Assembly: GCA_934426825.1 (NCBI GenBank)
Contig: CAKRYI010000003.1
Coordinates: 1 to 64,000, forward strand
Length of the DNA: 64,000 nt
Origin: an uncultured Acetatifactor sp.
GTDB taxonomy: Bacteria; Bacillota; Clostridia; Lachnospirales; Lachnospiraceae
Reading direction: 5' to 3'
Made by a program: the position numbers and the translations under genes. The notes under the pieces are model-generated. The model saw nothing but the letters and a program-made list of their open reading frames with translations, was not told the origin of the DNA and ran no database searches. Shown piece after piece: positions 23,985 through 33,500 of the stretch. The stretch's first letter is position 1; each line of letters begins with the position of its first letter.

Positions 23985-24118
23985 TGATAATTCAGCTCTG
24001 GCAGAATAAACTCACGAACCAGCGCTACGCGCTTTTTTGCCTGCTGACGCAGGCGGTTCGTTCGTTATCGCGGAACAAAACCAAATGTCTGCTACGCAGC
24101 CGCTTGGTTTTGCTCTCG
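23985..24118 (-). ncRNA. Structured 5' leader of the 35-residue protein gene (candidate cis-regulatory RNA)
   Basis: Read on the minus strand, the leader starts with a hairpin closed by AAAACCAA/TTGGTTTT (24078-24111) that contains a smaller CTGC-TAC-GCAG type stem. A three-way-junction-like element follows at 24014-24060: outer arms CGAACC/GGTTCG, enclosing GCCTGC-GTCA-GCAGGC and AGCGC-GTA-GCGCT. No known riboswitch consensus was recognised. The region has no other gene. Boundaries are estimated from the putative promoter and the outermost stems. Confidence 0.45.
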
Positions 24119-24123
24119 CGTAT

Positions 24124-24152
24124 ATTATACCACAAATGGCAAAAACTACAAC
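24124..24152 (-). promoter_or_regulatory. Putative promoter of the small membrane protein
   Basis: On the minus strand a perfect TATAAT (24124-24129) is preceded by a weak -35 (GTTGTA or TTGTAG, 16-17 base spacing). Confidence 0.5.
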
Positions 24153-24160
24153 AAAAAAGG

Positions 24161-24189
24161 TTGACAAATCGGTAAAACAGTTGTAAATT
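24161..24189 (+). promoter_or_regulatory. Putative promoter of the Tad locus
   Basis: A consensus TTGACA (24161-24166), a 17-base spacer and TAAATT (24184-24189). A GGGC-GGTTCC-GGCCC type short hairpin lies in the leader near 24222-24236. This promoter is divergent from that of the small membrane protein. Confidence 0.6.
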
Positions 24190-24300
24190 AACAATTACCC
24201 AATCAATTATTTCTTTTTATCGGGCGGTTCCGGCCCAAAGAACAATTTCCCTTTATAACTTTATTATTACAAGACAGGCAATACAAAACAGACAGGAGGG

Positions 24301-25455
24301 ATGAGCAACACGGAAACTATTATCGTTCCGAACAGTACGACGGATGAACTGCAGAATCTGGTAAACGATTATATTACCCAAAAACAGTCCGCTTTGATGC
24401 AGATGAAGCGGGGAACATTGGGGAGAAGTGAATTTTTGACGGAGGCGAAGGCCTATATAGAAGCCCATTACCGTCACATGGACGGAAACAGGGCGGAAGA
24501 ACTGCTCACGGCCTTTGAGCAATATATATTCGGGTATTCCAGACTTTCGCCGTTAATTGATGACCCTTTGATTTCGGACATAAGGGTTGTCAGTTTTGAC
24601 AATATTCGTATCAAAAAGGAGGGCAAAAGGCAGGATGCGGGCATTGCTTTTGCCTCAGAAAAAGAGTACCGGCAGTTTATCGATTATGTGGCAACCAAAA
24701 ATCAGGTCAACATTTCCAATCTCAATGCCATCCAACGGTTTACGGACACAGGCAGTCACCCGGATTTCATCTTACGGTTTACCCTCTCCATGCCGTTGGT
24801 CAACACCTACAGTGAACCATATCTCTGTATTCGCAAAGTTCCGAAAAAATTTCCACTGATAAATGAATTAATAGAAAAAGATATGATGGACAAAACTACG
24901 GCGGAGATGCTGATTCAAAGATTTAGACAAGGCTCCACGCTGATATGCGGTGGCAACTCGTCGGGAAAAACCACGCTGCTCAATGCTTTGAAAGAGACGC
25001 TCCCGGATGATGTGGCGGTTCTGATTACGCAGCAGGCAGATGAATTGACAACCCGGTTTCACCCGGACATTATGTTTTTGCACTCCCTTCCGGGTACAAC
25101 AGAAAGTCAGGTGAATTACGATTTGCGGCATATCAGCATTGCCGGACTTACCATGGATGTGGATTTTTTCATTATCGGTGAGGTTAAGGGGGCAGAGTCT
25201 CTTTATCTGTTGAATGCGGCGTATACCGGGCAAATTTGTGCGGCAACCATTCATGCCCCATCTGCGGACAAGGCGCAGGACAAACTGGTGGATTATGCCA
25301 TGTACGAAAGCCGATATACCCGAAATGAGTTAATGAAAATGATGGAATGTTTTCAAACACTGATTTATATGGAACATTATAAGGTGAAGGAGGTTTTCTT
25401 TTGCAATGGCTGGAATAAGGATAAAAATGCGATGGAGCTGGAAAGGATAATTTAG
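24301..25455 (+). CDS. tadA: TadA/CpaF-type pilus assembly ATPase
   Basis: A 384-residue type II/IV secretion ATPase that powers Tad (Flp) pilus assembly at the inner membrane. Walker A is GGNSSGKTT (about residue 216), the Walker B-like segment is FFIIGEVKG (about 290), and the His-box-like ATIHAPSADKAQDKLVDYAM follows. The N-terminal domain (about 40-190) carries the usual FGYSRLSPLIDDPLISDI and LSMPLVNTYSEPYLCIR. The start is uncertain: AGGAGGG directly abuts ATG 24301, and no other start lies upstream in frame. It opens the operon, ahead of tadB and tadC. Confidence 0.9.
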   Translation: MSNTETIIVPNSTTDELQNLVNDYITQKQSALMQMKRGTLGRSEFLTEAKAYIEAHYRHMDGNRAEELLTAFEQYIFGYSRLSPLIDDPLISDIRVVSFDNIRIKKEGKRQDAGIAFASEKEYRQFIDYVATKNQVNISNLNAIQRFTDTGSHPDFILRFTLSMPLVNTYSEPYLCIRKVPKKFPLINELIEKDMMDKTTAEMLIQRFRQGSTLICGGNSSGKTTLLNALKETLPDDVAVLITQQADELTTRFHPDIMFLHSLPGTTESQVNYDLRHISIAGLTMDVDFFIIGEVKGAESLYLLNAAYTGQICAATIHAPSADKAQDKLVDYAMYESRYTRNELMKMMECFQTLIYMEHYKVKEVFFCNGWNKDKNAMELERII

Positions 25456-25458
25456 CGT

Positions 25459-26397
25459 ATGATAATAAAGGGTGTTATTTTTTTGATGCTTTTTGCAGGA
25501 TTTCTGTTATTTTTTCGTAGGGTCAGGTGGCTGCAAACGCTGAGAATACTAATGAAACAGACGGTTACGTCCATGGATGAGGCCTCCAGACAGCGGCTTT
25601 TAAAGAATCGGAAGGAATTATTGGAGATACAGACCACTTCATCCCTCTGGACAAAGATAGAGCAGGAACTGCATTATAGCGGGTTAATGCGCAGGTTTCC
25701 TAAACTGACGCCGGAAATGTTGGTGCTCATAAATGTGGTAACGGCAGCGGGAATCTTAATGATTGTTTTAGCATTGTCAAACAGTCTGTGGACGGCATTT
25801 GGGATGCTGGCGGTCTTTCTGCTCACGGAAGCCGCCTGTTTCGCAGTTTTAAAAATGCGCAATATGAAAAGCGTGGAACGCAATCTGTTAAAATTTCTGG
25901 ATTTTCTTGGAAACTACAGTATCACCGCCGGAGAAGTCACCGGCATTTTCAACCAGGTAAGTAAATATGTGGAGGAACCGCTGAAAAGTGCTTTAGACGA
26001 GTGCAGTTATGAGGCACAGGTTACGGGGGATGTGAGCATGGCGCTTTTAGCCATGGCAGAAAAAATTGAAAATCGCCAATTTAAGGAACTGGTGCGCAAT
26101 ATGGAAATCAGTGCCCGCTATTGTGCGGATTTTACGTCACTGGTAAACAGCAGCAAAAAATCAGTGAGGGAATACCTGCGGGCGGGAGGGGAGAGAAGAA
26201 CGGTGCTGCGGGAGGCCGGAATCAATCTGGCGCTTTTGGCAGGAATGTCGGGAATTATTATGGTTACAGTCAATCAGATGATAGACATCTCCATATGGGA
26301 AATTTTACTGTTCACACTGCCGGGGAGAATTGCGGTTGGAGTGCTTTGCGTGATTTTTCTGCTTTTTTTAAGACAGATTTACCGGATGAGCAAATAA
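25459..26397 (+). CDS. tadB: TadB-like pilus assembly membrane protein
   Basis: A 312-residue type II secretion F-domain protein that forms the inner membrane platform with TadC. It has one N-terminal membrane segment, two more at about residues 95-135 and two at the C-terminus (about 255-305). The F domain reads LKFLDFLGNYSITAGEVTGI, then YVEEPLKSALDECSYEAQVT and AMAEKIENRQFKELVRNMEI. It starts 3 bases after tadA. Confidence 0.87.
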   Translation: MIIKGVIFLMLFAGFLLFFRRVRWLQTLRILMKQTVTSMDEASRQRLLKNRKELLEIQTTSSLWTKIEQELHYSGLMRRFPKLTPEMLVLINVVTAAGILMIVLALSNSLWTAFGMLAVFLLTEAACFAVLKMRNMKSVERNLLKFLDFLGNYSITAGEVTGIFNQVSKYVEEPLKSALDECSYEAQVTGDVSMALLAMAEKIENRQFKELVRNMEISARYCADFTSLVNSSKKSVREYLRAGGERRTVLREAGINLALLAGMSGIIMVTVNQMIDISIWEILLFTLPGRIAVGVLCVIFLLFLRQIYRMSK

Positions 26398-26512
26398 AAC
26401 AGGGTAATTAAACAGTGGTTATAAAAGCAATCCGCAGTATTTTCCATCATAGGGAATACAGACCTTGGAGAGGGTCTTTAAAAACTACTACTTTATCGTA
26501 CGAGGTGAAAAA

Positions 26513-27349
26513 ATGCGGCAAACGATATTAGTGATTTTTTTGAAGGTGCTGCCCGGATGCACTGCACTTTTGGTCTTTTGCCTGTTTGTGCTTCTTTCCG
26601 TGCAAAAGCCGGTGATTCGGATTCTAAAATCCTGTGAGGAATTTAGAGGACTGTTGAAGGAGCGGAGCAGAAACAGTAACTGGTATTACAAGACGGAGCT
26701 TTGGCTAAAAAGAAACGGTGCGTCTTATCATATGGGGAAATGGATTCATCCCACGGAATATCTGACGCTCCGAATAGTTCTTTCACTGGCGGGAGGAGTG
26801 GTATTGTCCGGTGTGTCTGCGGGATATGGGATACTGGCAGCAGGGATTTTATTCTGCTTGCCGGGGTGGATGATTTCCTATTTGAACAAACAGGATAACG
26901 TAAAACTGCTGCCGGAGATAAAGCTGGTATATCACGCACTGGAGATTCAGATTCGTGCAGGAGTGTACGTCACGGAGGCACTGGCGGAATGCTACGGAAG
27001 TGTGCAGAATGTGAGATTGCGGCAGGCGCTACTGGATTTGGCAGGCGATATTGTAATGAAGTCGGATATTTATGAGGCACTGGAGCATTTTCAGCAGAAG
27101 TTTGACAATCGCTACATCGATACTCTCTGCATTACCATTTTACAGGCGCTGGACTCCGGACAGGCAGTGGAACTGCTGGGGGATATTGCAGAGCAAATCA
27201 AGGATATGGAGGGCAGAGTGATGACGGCGCGGAAAAGTGCACTGGACAGGCGTATCACATTTTACCAGTTAGGTGTGCTGGCGGCAGTGCTGGGGGTGGT
27301 ATTGTACGCATGTATTACGCATATGTACGCAGCGGCAATGAGGTTTTGA
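26513..27349 (+). CDS. tadC: TadC-like pilus assembly membrane protein
   Basis: A 278-residue second F-domain platform protein. ATG 26513 follows GAGGTG at 6 bases; the open frame from 26465 lacks a ribosome site. Membrane segments are at about residues 5-28, 95-130 and 245-270. F-domain core: LPEIKLVYHALEIQIRAGVY, then ALEHFQQKFDNRYIDTLCIT and GDIAEQIKDMEGRVMTARKS. A 115-base gap separates it from tadB; no gene is seen there. Confidence 0.85.
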   Translation: MRQTILVIFLKVLPGCTALLVFCLFVLLSVQKPVIRILKSCEEFRGLLKERSRNSNWYYKTELWLKRNGASYHMGKWIHPTEYLTLRIVLSLAGGVVLSGVSAGYGILAAGILFCLPGWMISYLNKQDNVKLLPEIKLVYHALEIQIRAGVYVTEALAECYGSVQNVRLRQALLDLAGDIVMKSDIYEALEHFQQKFDNRYIDTLCITILQALDSGQAVELLGDIAEQIKDMEGRVMTARKSALDRRITFYQLGVLAAVLGVVLYACITHMYAAAMRF

Positions 27350-27391
27350 GGAAGAAATACTAAGTAAATGAAAGAAATGAGGATAATAAGA

Positions 27392-27640
27392 ATGGATAAA
27401 AAGAGAAGAAATTTTATGGACGGTTGCAAAATTATCGGAGAAAAAATTTACCGCAGGGGGATGAGAAAGGAACCGGGAATTGACGGTATTCTGGTTACGG
27501 TGGGACTTTGCATTATTGCACTGCTCTTGTGCGTTGTAATGAAAAAGAGCATGACCGGATTTATCGAAACCATTGTCAATGCCATGACTGCTGAGGCGCA
27601 GAAAATTCTAACCGGTGTTTCCGGAGCGTTACTGTTATGA
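27392..27640 (+). CDS. flp: Flp1-like major pilin
   Basis: An 82-residue protein with a basic leader then RKEPGIDGILVTVGLCIIAL, a single hydrophobic helix typical of Flp1-type prepilins. The leader is cut by the prepilin peptidase (35007-35630 is a candidate), probably near the Gly before IDG. The Glu at +5 typical of type IV pilins is not obvious. ATG 27392 is used; ATG 27368 would extend it by eight residues. It overlaps the next gene by 4 bases. Confidence 0.75.
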   Translation: MDKKRRNFMDGCKIIGEKIYRRGMRKEPGIDGILVTVGLCIIALLLCVVMKKSMTGFIETIVNAMTAEAQKILTGVSGALLL

Positions 27641-27993
27641 AGCGGCAGCAGGGAAGTGTGGCAGACATTTTGACAACAGGACTCTGTATTTTGGCAATGA
27701 CGATTGTCATGCTCAGTTATATGGGAAATGTGTCTCTGATAAATCAGAAAATGGCGGTTGGGCAGCTTGCCAGAAAGTATATTTTGAGAATGGAAACGGT
27801 AGGGCATTTGCAGGAACAGGACAAGATAGCATTGCAGCAGGAATTGGAAAGTATGGGAATTGCGGAGATAGAGTTGGATGGCACAACGTTTGGAGAGGTC
27901 GGATACGGAACAACTATTACGTTACGAATTACGGGAAAAATGAAGGGAGAATATCCATTTGAAGAACTTAGGACGTCGACGGCAAAAAATTAA
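27637..27993 (+). CDS. Pseudopilin-like protein (DUF4320-type)
   Basis: A 118-residue protein: MKRQQGSVADILTTGLCILA, one N-terminal membrane helix (about 9-30), then a mixed alpha/beta region ending in GYGTTITLRITGKMKG. This matches the DUF4320-like Tad minor pilins of Clostridia in layout; I assign it by context and shape. It overlaps the flp gene (ATGA) and the next gene (35 bases), so all three are coupled. Confidence 0.7.
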   Translation: MKRQQGSVADILTTGLCILAMTIVMLSYMGNVSLINQKMAVGQLARKYILRMETVGHLQEQDKIALQQELESMGIAEIELDGTTFGEVGYGTTITLRITGKMKGEYPFEELRTSTAKN

Positions 27994-28549
27994 CAGAAAA
28001 GATACAGGAGAGTTAGAGTGGCTTCCGGGGATGTTTCTGACTCTTTTTCTGGCACTGTTGCTGATGGCGCAGATGCAATGTGCCATTTTCCGAGCCTCTG
28101 CTCTCTACTTAGAAGATGCGCTGGCTGCTTCCAACCTTGCCTCGGCTGTCATAGACATGCGGGAATATGGAATCTCCCATACAGTGAACATTATCAGTCC
28201 GAAAGAGGCATATGCAAAGTACATTTGCGCTTTAAAGGAAAATTTGCAGTTGGATGAAAATTGGGAATGTGCCAACCAATCCCTGATTTCCGGCAAGGTA
28301 ACCGTGGAGAATTACACCATTTACAATGTAGACGAGGGAATAGTGTCAGCCTGCATGGTAATGCCGGACGGCAGTCTGCGGACAGAGGAGGGAACACTGG
28401 GGAAAATGGCTGCGCCCAACGGAATTTCCATTGAACAGCCGGGAATATACAGCGAACTTTCATTCCCGGTCAAAGGCTTGTTCGGCATTTCGATACAGGC
28501 GCATAAAGGAAAACTGGTGGATATTGTGGCACAGGAGGAGAACAAATAG
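27959..28549 (+). CDS. Tad minor pilin / TadE-like protein
   Basis: A 196-residue protein with a basic N-terminus, one membrane helix (about residues 22-45, LPGMFLTLFLALLLMAQMQC) and an extracytoplasmic domain with VENYTIYNVDEGIVSACMVM and a final beta-rich GLFGISIQAHKGKLVDIV. A TTG start at 27959 overlaps the previous gene, a common arrangement in coupled operons. A TadE-like or minor pilin role is inferred from position between flp and cpaB. Confidence 0.65.
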   Translation: MKNLGRRRQKINRKDTGELEWLPGMFLTLFLALLLMAQMQCAIFRASALYLEDALAASNLASAVIDMREYGISHTVNIISPKEAYAKYICALKENLQLDENWECANQSLISGKVTVENYTIYNVDEGIVSACMVMPDGSLRTEEGTLGKMAAPNGISIEQPGIYSELSFPVKGLFGISIQAHKGKLVDIVAQEENK

Positions 28550-28550
28550 T

Positions 28551-29225
28551 ATGAAAAGGACAGAACGTGAAAATGTAGTTGTTCACAAAGGAAAATCAAA
28601 AATTTGGCTGGGCAGTATTCTGGCGGCAATGATAGCTGCGGTGGCTGTGTTTGCGGCAATGATGCAGATGGAAAAAAGTATGCTGACGAAATACGCAAAA
28701 GGTACTGTTCTGACAGCCTCAAAGGAGATTCCAAGGGGACAGCGAATTACGCCGGAAAATATAACAGAGTATTTTGAAGAAAAGGAATTGGCGGAAAACT
28801 GTATTCCGGAGTCGGCACTGACTTCTGTGGAGCAGGCAGTGGATAAGATTCCCGTGGCAAAGATTGACAGCGGGACATTGCTTACAACGGGGATGTTTCG
28901 GGAAGTAAATGAAATGACTAAAGGAATGGCGGAGCCGGTCATTGCCGGATTTAAGGCAGAGGATATTTCCCAGCTTGTGGGTGGAACTCTGCGTGCCGGT
29001 GACAAAATACATATTTTCAGTGTAAGCGAAGATGGGGAGGCAGGACTGGTGTGGCAGAATGTTTTCATATGTGATGTGTTTGACCAGTCCGGAAATCTCA
29101 TTTCCAATGATAATTTATCTGCCGTGGCTCAACGCGTGAATGTTTATTTGGACAAAAGTGAGATGGAAACATTTTACACGGAACTGGCAAAAGGCTCACT
29201 GCGGGTTGTAAAAGTGTGTGAGTAA
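28551..29225 (+). CDS. cpaB: CpaB/RcpC-like pilus assembly protein with SAF domain
   Basis: A 224-residue protein with one membrane helix (about 20-42) followed by an SAF domain: VLTASKEIPRGQRITPENIT, then VDKIPVAKIDSGTLLTTGMF, and a beta-clip region (DISQLVGGTLRAGDKIHIF). CpaB proteins stabilise the Tad pilus outside the membrane. ATG 28551 follows AGGAGGAG at 10 bases. It is the last gene of the first Tad block; a 129-base gap with a new promoter follows. Confidence 0.82.
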   Translation: MKRTERENVVVHKGKSKIWLGSILAAMIAAVAVFAAMMQMEKSMLTKYAKGTVLTASKEIPRGQRITPENITEYFEEKELAENCIPESALTSVEQAVDKIPVAKIDSGTLLTTGMFREVNEMTKGMAEPVIAGFKAEDISQLVGGTLRAGDKIHIFSVSEDGEAGLVWQNVFICDVFDQSGNLISNDNLSAVAQRVNVYLDKSEMETFYTELAKGSLRVVKVCE

Positions 29226-29284
29226 GGAATGCGATAGGAAGTATGTACCTTGACAATTTTATAAGGAATCGGGCAAAAAAAAGA

Positions 29285-29313
29285 GTGACAAATGTAATAA
29301 AATAATATATTAT
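29285..29313 (+). promoter_or_regulatory. Putative internal promoter before the Cys-rich lipoprotein
   Basis: GTGACA (29285-29290) and TATTAT (29308-29313) with a 17-base spacer in very AT-rich DNA. Confidence 0.45.
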
Positions 29314-29353
29314 CGTATTATAAAAAACAGTAGTTTTCTATAAAGGGGGTACA

Positions 29354-30424
29354 ATGAAAAATAAATTTTTAATTTTTTCCCTTGTTTCCATATTGGCAAT
29401 AGGGGGAGCCGGATGTGGAAAAGGAGAGAGTTCGCAAGCGGATTTTGATATAACAAAGGAGGAAGGGGAAGAACTTGCCGACACAAATTCGTCGGGGATA
29501 GCGTTGCCGACAGAAGTATTGAATGAGCCAGAAGAAAAGGCGGCTGTTTCGGATGAGGAGAGTCAGCAACCGTCTCAGGAGAGTCCGGAAACGGTTGAAA
29601 ATGATAACAATTCAGACCGGACACCTGAAAGGGCAACAAAGCCTGCTACGTCCGATGTGCCGGAACAATCGTCTGCAAAGCCGACCAAACCTACAAAGCC
29701 GGAGACAGTGAATCCGCCACCGTCAGGGACAGCGGAGCCACCGTCTGCAGAGAAGGAGACAATGTCCCAAACAGAGCCATCGAAGCCGTCCGCAGGGACA
29801 TCGGCGCAGCCAGCACAAAACCAGACAAAACCGGAAAGTGCTCACACTTGCACATGGGATTCCGGCAGGGTAACAACGGCGGCGACCTGCAGCAATGAGG
29901 GAGTCAAAACATACACCTGTACCGGGTGTGGAAAAACACGGACAGAAAGCATTGCCAAGACCAGCCATAACTATGTAACGGAAAAGACCCCGGCAACCTG
30001 TACCAAGGGAGAGAAAACGGTTACATCCTGCAACATTTGTGGGGATGTACAGTCGGAAAGCTACTGGGGGGCACCAGCAGGGCATGTATACCAAAGGCAT
30101 TATTTCCCTTCTGAACCCACCTGCCAACATGGAGCAGACTACACGCTGGTATGTACCATTTGTGGGGAATTGGGAGAATCCGGCTCGCAGTCGGCATTGC
30201 CACATGATATAGAGGTGACGGAAATCCGGCACGGAAACTGTACGCAAGAGACTGTAACGGTAGCAACTTGCCGCAACTGTGGAACAGAGTTGGGAAGAAA
30301 TGGGCATACCGAACCCAACGACCATGACTGGCAACAGGTATCTTACGAGGAGAGGAATTTAATTACCGGAGAATTGGAAACGAAAACGGTAACGGCGTGC
30401 AGCCGTTGCCATGCAATGCAGTAG
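29354..30424 (+). CDS. Secreted Cys-rich lipoprotein with CxxCG zinc-ribbon-like repeats
   Basis: A 356-residue lipoprotein: a hydrophobic signal to GGAGC (lipid Cys 21), then a 130-residue Pro/Thr/Ser/Glu-rich stalk, then four to five Cys modules of about 40 residues (TCTGCGKTRTESIAK, SCNICGDVQSESY, VCTICGELGESG, TCRNCGTELGRNG) each with a conserved His (HNY, HVY, HDW). The spacing suggests extracellular metal-binding or disulfide-braced repeats. No family function recognised. It lies between cpaB and the giant surface protein in the Tad locus, with its own promoter and a terminator behind, so it may be a pilus-associated anchor. Confidence 0.75.
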   Translation: MKNKFLIFSLVSILAIGGAGCGKGESSQADFDITKEEGEELADTNSSGIALPTEVLNEPEEKAAVSDEESQQPSQESPETVENDNNSDRTPERATKPATSDVPEQSSAKPTKPTKPETVNPPPSGTAEPPSAEKETMSQTEPSKPSAGTSAQPAQNQTKPESAHTCTWDSGRVTTAATCSNEGVKTYTCTGCGKTRTESIAKTSHNYVTEKTPATCTKGEKTVTSCNICGDVQSESYWGAPAGHVYQRHYFPSEPTCQHGADYTLVCTICGELGESGSQSALPHDIEVTEIRHGNCTQETVTVATCRNCGTELGRNGHTEPNDHDWQQVSYEERNLITGELETKTVTACSRCHAMQ

Positions 30425-30489
30425 AAAAGGAGGAAAGCAGAAAAATTCCGATAGTATTTACAATAGAATATTTACAAGGAAGCAATTTT

Positions 30490-30529
30490 GTCCGAACAAG
30501 GAGCCTTGGCTCCCTGCTCGGACTTTTTT
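30490..30529 (+). terminator. Rho-independent terminator or attenuator before the giant surface protein
   Basis: GTCCGA and TCGGAC arms enclose GGAGCC-TT-GGCTCC and are followed by TTTTTT. It ends 30 bases before the giant gene's ATG. With no separate promoter visible after it, read-through or attenuation would control that gene. Confidence 0.85.
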
Positions 30530-30559
30530 GTTTGGAAGAAAGGAGGAATCAGGAAACAG

Positions 30560-33500
30560 ATGAAACAATGGATATACCGGGTAGTAATTTCCTTTTTGGT
30601 GTTTCTGTGCCTTGGTATTTCTGTCAAGGCAGCGGAGAAGGAAACCATTTATAACTCACCCTATGTTACGTTCAGCCCGGACGGGATGGCATGGACCACC
30701 AATGCCGGGGACAAAGCCGTGGAGTGGTACCCGAAGGGAACCACGGTTTCCACCGGAATCCCCTCTTCCCTCCGTGCACTGGAAGAGGGAGAGCACTATT
30801 ATGACAGCTACCGGCAGGGGGAAGTGCCGGTGGGAAGGTGGGAGGTTATCTGGCAGCCCGGCAGATGTATTCATGACGGCTACCCTTTGGAAACAGACTT
30901 TCATGGAGTGCATTTTCGGCGGCAGAGCTGTCTTGCGCAGCATTATTCCGGATGGAAAGCCTACTGTGCGGATTGTGGGGAAGAAATCACCTACATGTTC
31001 CTGTACATGAGTAAGGAGGCTACAGCTTCCATTGATTACCTGAATCTGAGGGATAATCTGGCTTACTATTACCTTTGTCCTTTTTGCAGTAATCTGGAAC
31101 AGGGTGCCGAGATGAAATCCCACACCTGCAAGGTGATTTCATGGAACCGGTATCGGGTAGTATACAATCCTAATTATGATGCGCTTTCACTGGGTGGATA
31201 TATGTCAGACAGCATTCATATGTACAACAATGCAGATACCTACGAAGGAGATACCGTGACACCGGTAACGCATCTGACCCAAAACAGTTATGTCCGTAGC
31301 GGTTATGAGTTTGACGGATGGAACACGAAACCGGACGGTACCGGACAATCCTTTACGGACGGACAGGAAATATTTAACCTGACATCGGAAAACTGGGGCG
31401 GAGAAAAAAATACCCAGCAGGGAACCATTACTCTCTACGCCCAGTGGCGTCGTTCCCGGAGCACCCTGCAGGTGAATCCGGGCGGGGGAACCTACGGCGG
31501 ACGTACCGGGATTACCTCAGTTGTCAGGGATTTTGACAGTGAATATGTCCTTGCCTCACAGGAACTGCAGGCACCAAAAGGCTATACGGTTTCCTTTGAG
31601 ACCAATGGCGGCACGTCCGTGTCCCCCATCACCGGCACAAGACATTTTTCGGAGTGGCAGATGGAGCAGCCCTTTGCCGGAAAAATGTACCGGCAGGGCA
31701 CGCCACAAGCATGGTATCTGTTCTGGGTTCCGGACGGGAACGTGGACACCGTCACCGCCCTGTATGAGCATGACCCGGTCACGCTCCCTGCTACAGCCAA
31801 AGCCGGTTATTCTTTCGGCGGCTGGTACTATGACGCCGGATTTACCCTTCCGGCGGGGGGAGCGGGGGAGCAGATTGTTCCTTCCGGAAACCTTACCCTG
31901 TACGCCCAGTGGGTGGATTTGGTGCTTCAGGCAAAGGACAACTATGCCGTGAACGGCGGAACCGGGGCGGTGGATTTGTCATGGTCCCAGTCGGATGGAA
32001 ACAACAAGACGTACCGGCTGTACCAGAGCCGGGACAGGCAGCACTGGCTGCAGATAAATGATGCGGCGGACATCAGCAGCCGAACCTCTGTGGAGGAAGC
32101 ATGGGGATGCACCGGCAGGGCGGGAACCTATACCGTTCCCTACACAGGACTGTACACCCTGACGGCAAACGGCGCACAGGGCGGAAGCTACGGCTCGCTA
32201 AAAGGAGGTCTCGGAGGCAGGATAACCGCCAAGGTCTGGCTGAATAAGGGAGAGGTGCTGACCTATACCGTGGGAGGACAGAACGACTTCCACGGCGGCG
32301 GAAGCGCCACGGCTTACGGCAACGGCGGTGGCAGCACCGTGGTTTCCAGCAACCAGAAGGGCGTGCTTCTGACTGCAGGCGGCGGTGGGGGTGCCTCCCC
32401 CAGCGGAGCGGGAGGAGCCGGGGGAAGCTCTGCCAGTGTGGTTTCCGGCGCTGCCGGGGAAAACGGCATGGCGGGAGGAGGCGGTGGATACCGGGGCGGC
32501 ACGGCAGGGGAACTGATTCGCCACAGCCACACGGAAAGCTGCTATCAGACCGAGAACGACACCACCGGCGGCAGCACGGCGTTTTATGCGTCCATCCGCT
32601 GTGATGGCAGTGACCGGAGCAATGTTTTTCAATACAACGGTGTGCCCTTTGCCACGAATACCGCTACCGGCGCCGGTGTCAGCGGACATTCCACCGGATT
32701 TGTCAATGCCTTTCTGCAGGGAACGGTGGGAAATTCCTCTACCTATATCAGCACTCCCCATGCGGGGAAGCTGTCCTTTAGCGTCAAGGCGGACGCATGG
32801 GGGGAAGGAGCGGATATTTACCCCTCTTATGCTGTTTACAGCACAGGAGGCGTGTGCCTTCAGACGGTGGATTTGAAGGCGGCGGTGGAACAGTACGCCA
32901 CAAAGGACACCGGCAGCGCCGTATTCTGTACCCGGTGCAGCCCCAATGCCAAAAGAGGATATGATAACCGGACGTACCGGCTTCCCTTTTTTACCGGAAG
33001 CAGGCGGCAGTCGGACGGGGGAAGCTGCGGGCATACCGGTGTCCCGACAACGGAGACGTTCACCGGCACGGTGACAGTGGATATTCCGGAGGGAACCTCC
33101 GGCGTTTATCTGGTGCAGAGAATCCGCCTGAATTATAACAATGCGTGGTTTGGCAGTGAGATTTCAAACGTGCAGTTTACCTACTCCTACACCCGACGAA
33201 TCTGCGGCATGGAGGAAGGACAGGTGGTTTCCTCCAAACCCGCCTACGGCGGCAGCAATTATGTGAATACCGCCTGTGCCTATGCCTATACCACGGAAGC
33301 CGGAAAACAGGAAGGGAACGGCAGCTTTGCCATTTCCTCGGAAAGCATTGGGTTTGTCGATACCCTGAATCTGGAAGGGGTGACGGCAAGGGACTATGCT
33401 GCCCCGGAAAAGGTGGGAGGCTTTCAGGCAGAGGTGCTTTCCGTAGACCGGATAAGGGCGGCATGGGAGGAAGCAAAGGACCGGGGAACCACCTATTACC

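Noticed and set aside
24200..24300. Possible c-di-GMP riboswitch before tadA
   Set aside because: Only a short GGGC/GCCC hairpin is seen; the conserved core and tetraloop-receptor sequence are not present.
32198..33034. Minus-strand ORF opposite the giant surface protein
   Set aside because: Antisense to a Gly-rich coding region; Pro/Ala/Arg-rich shadow without motifs.
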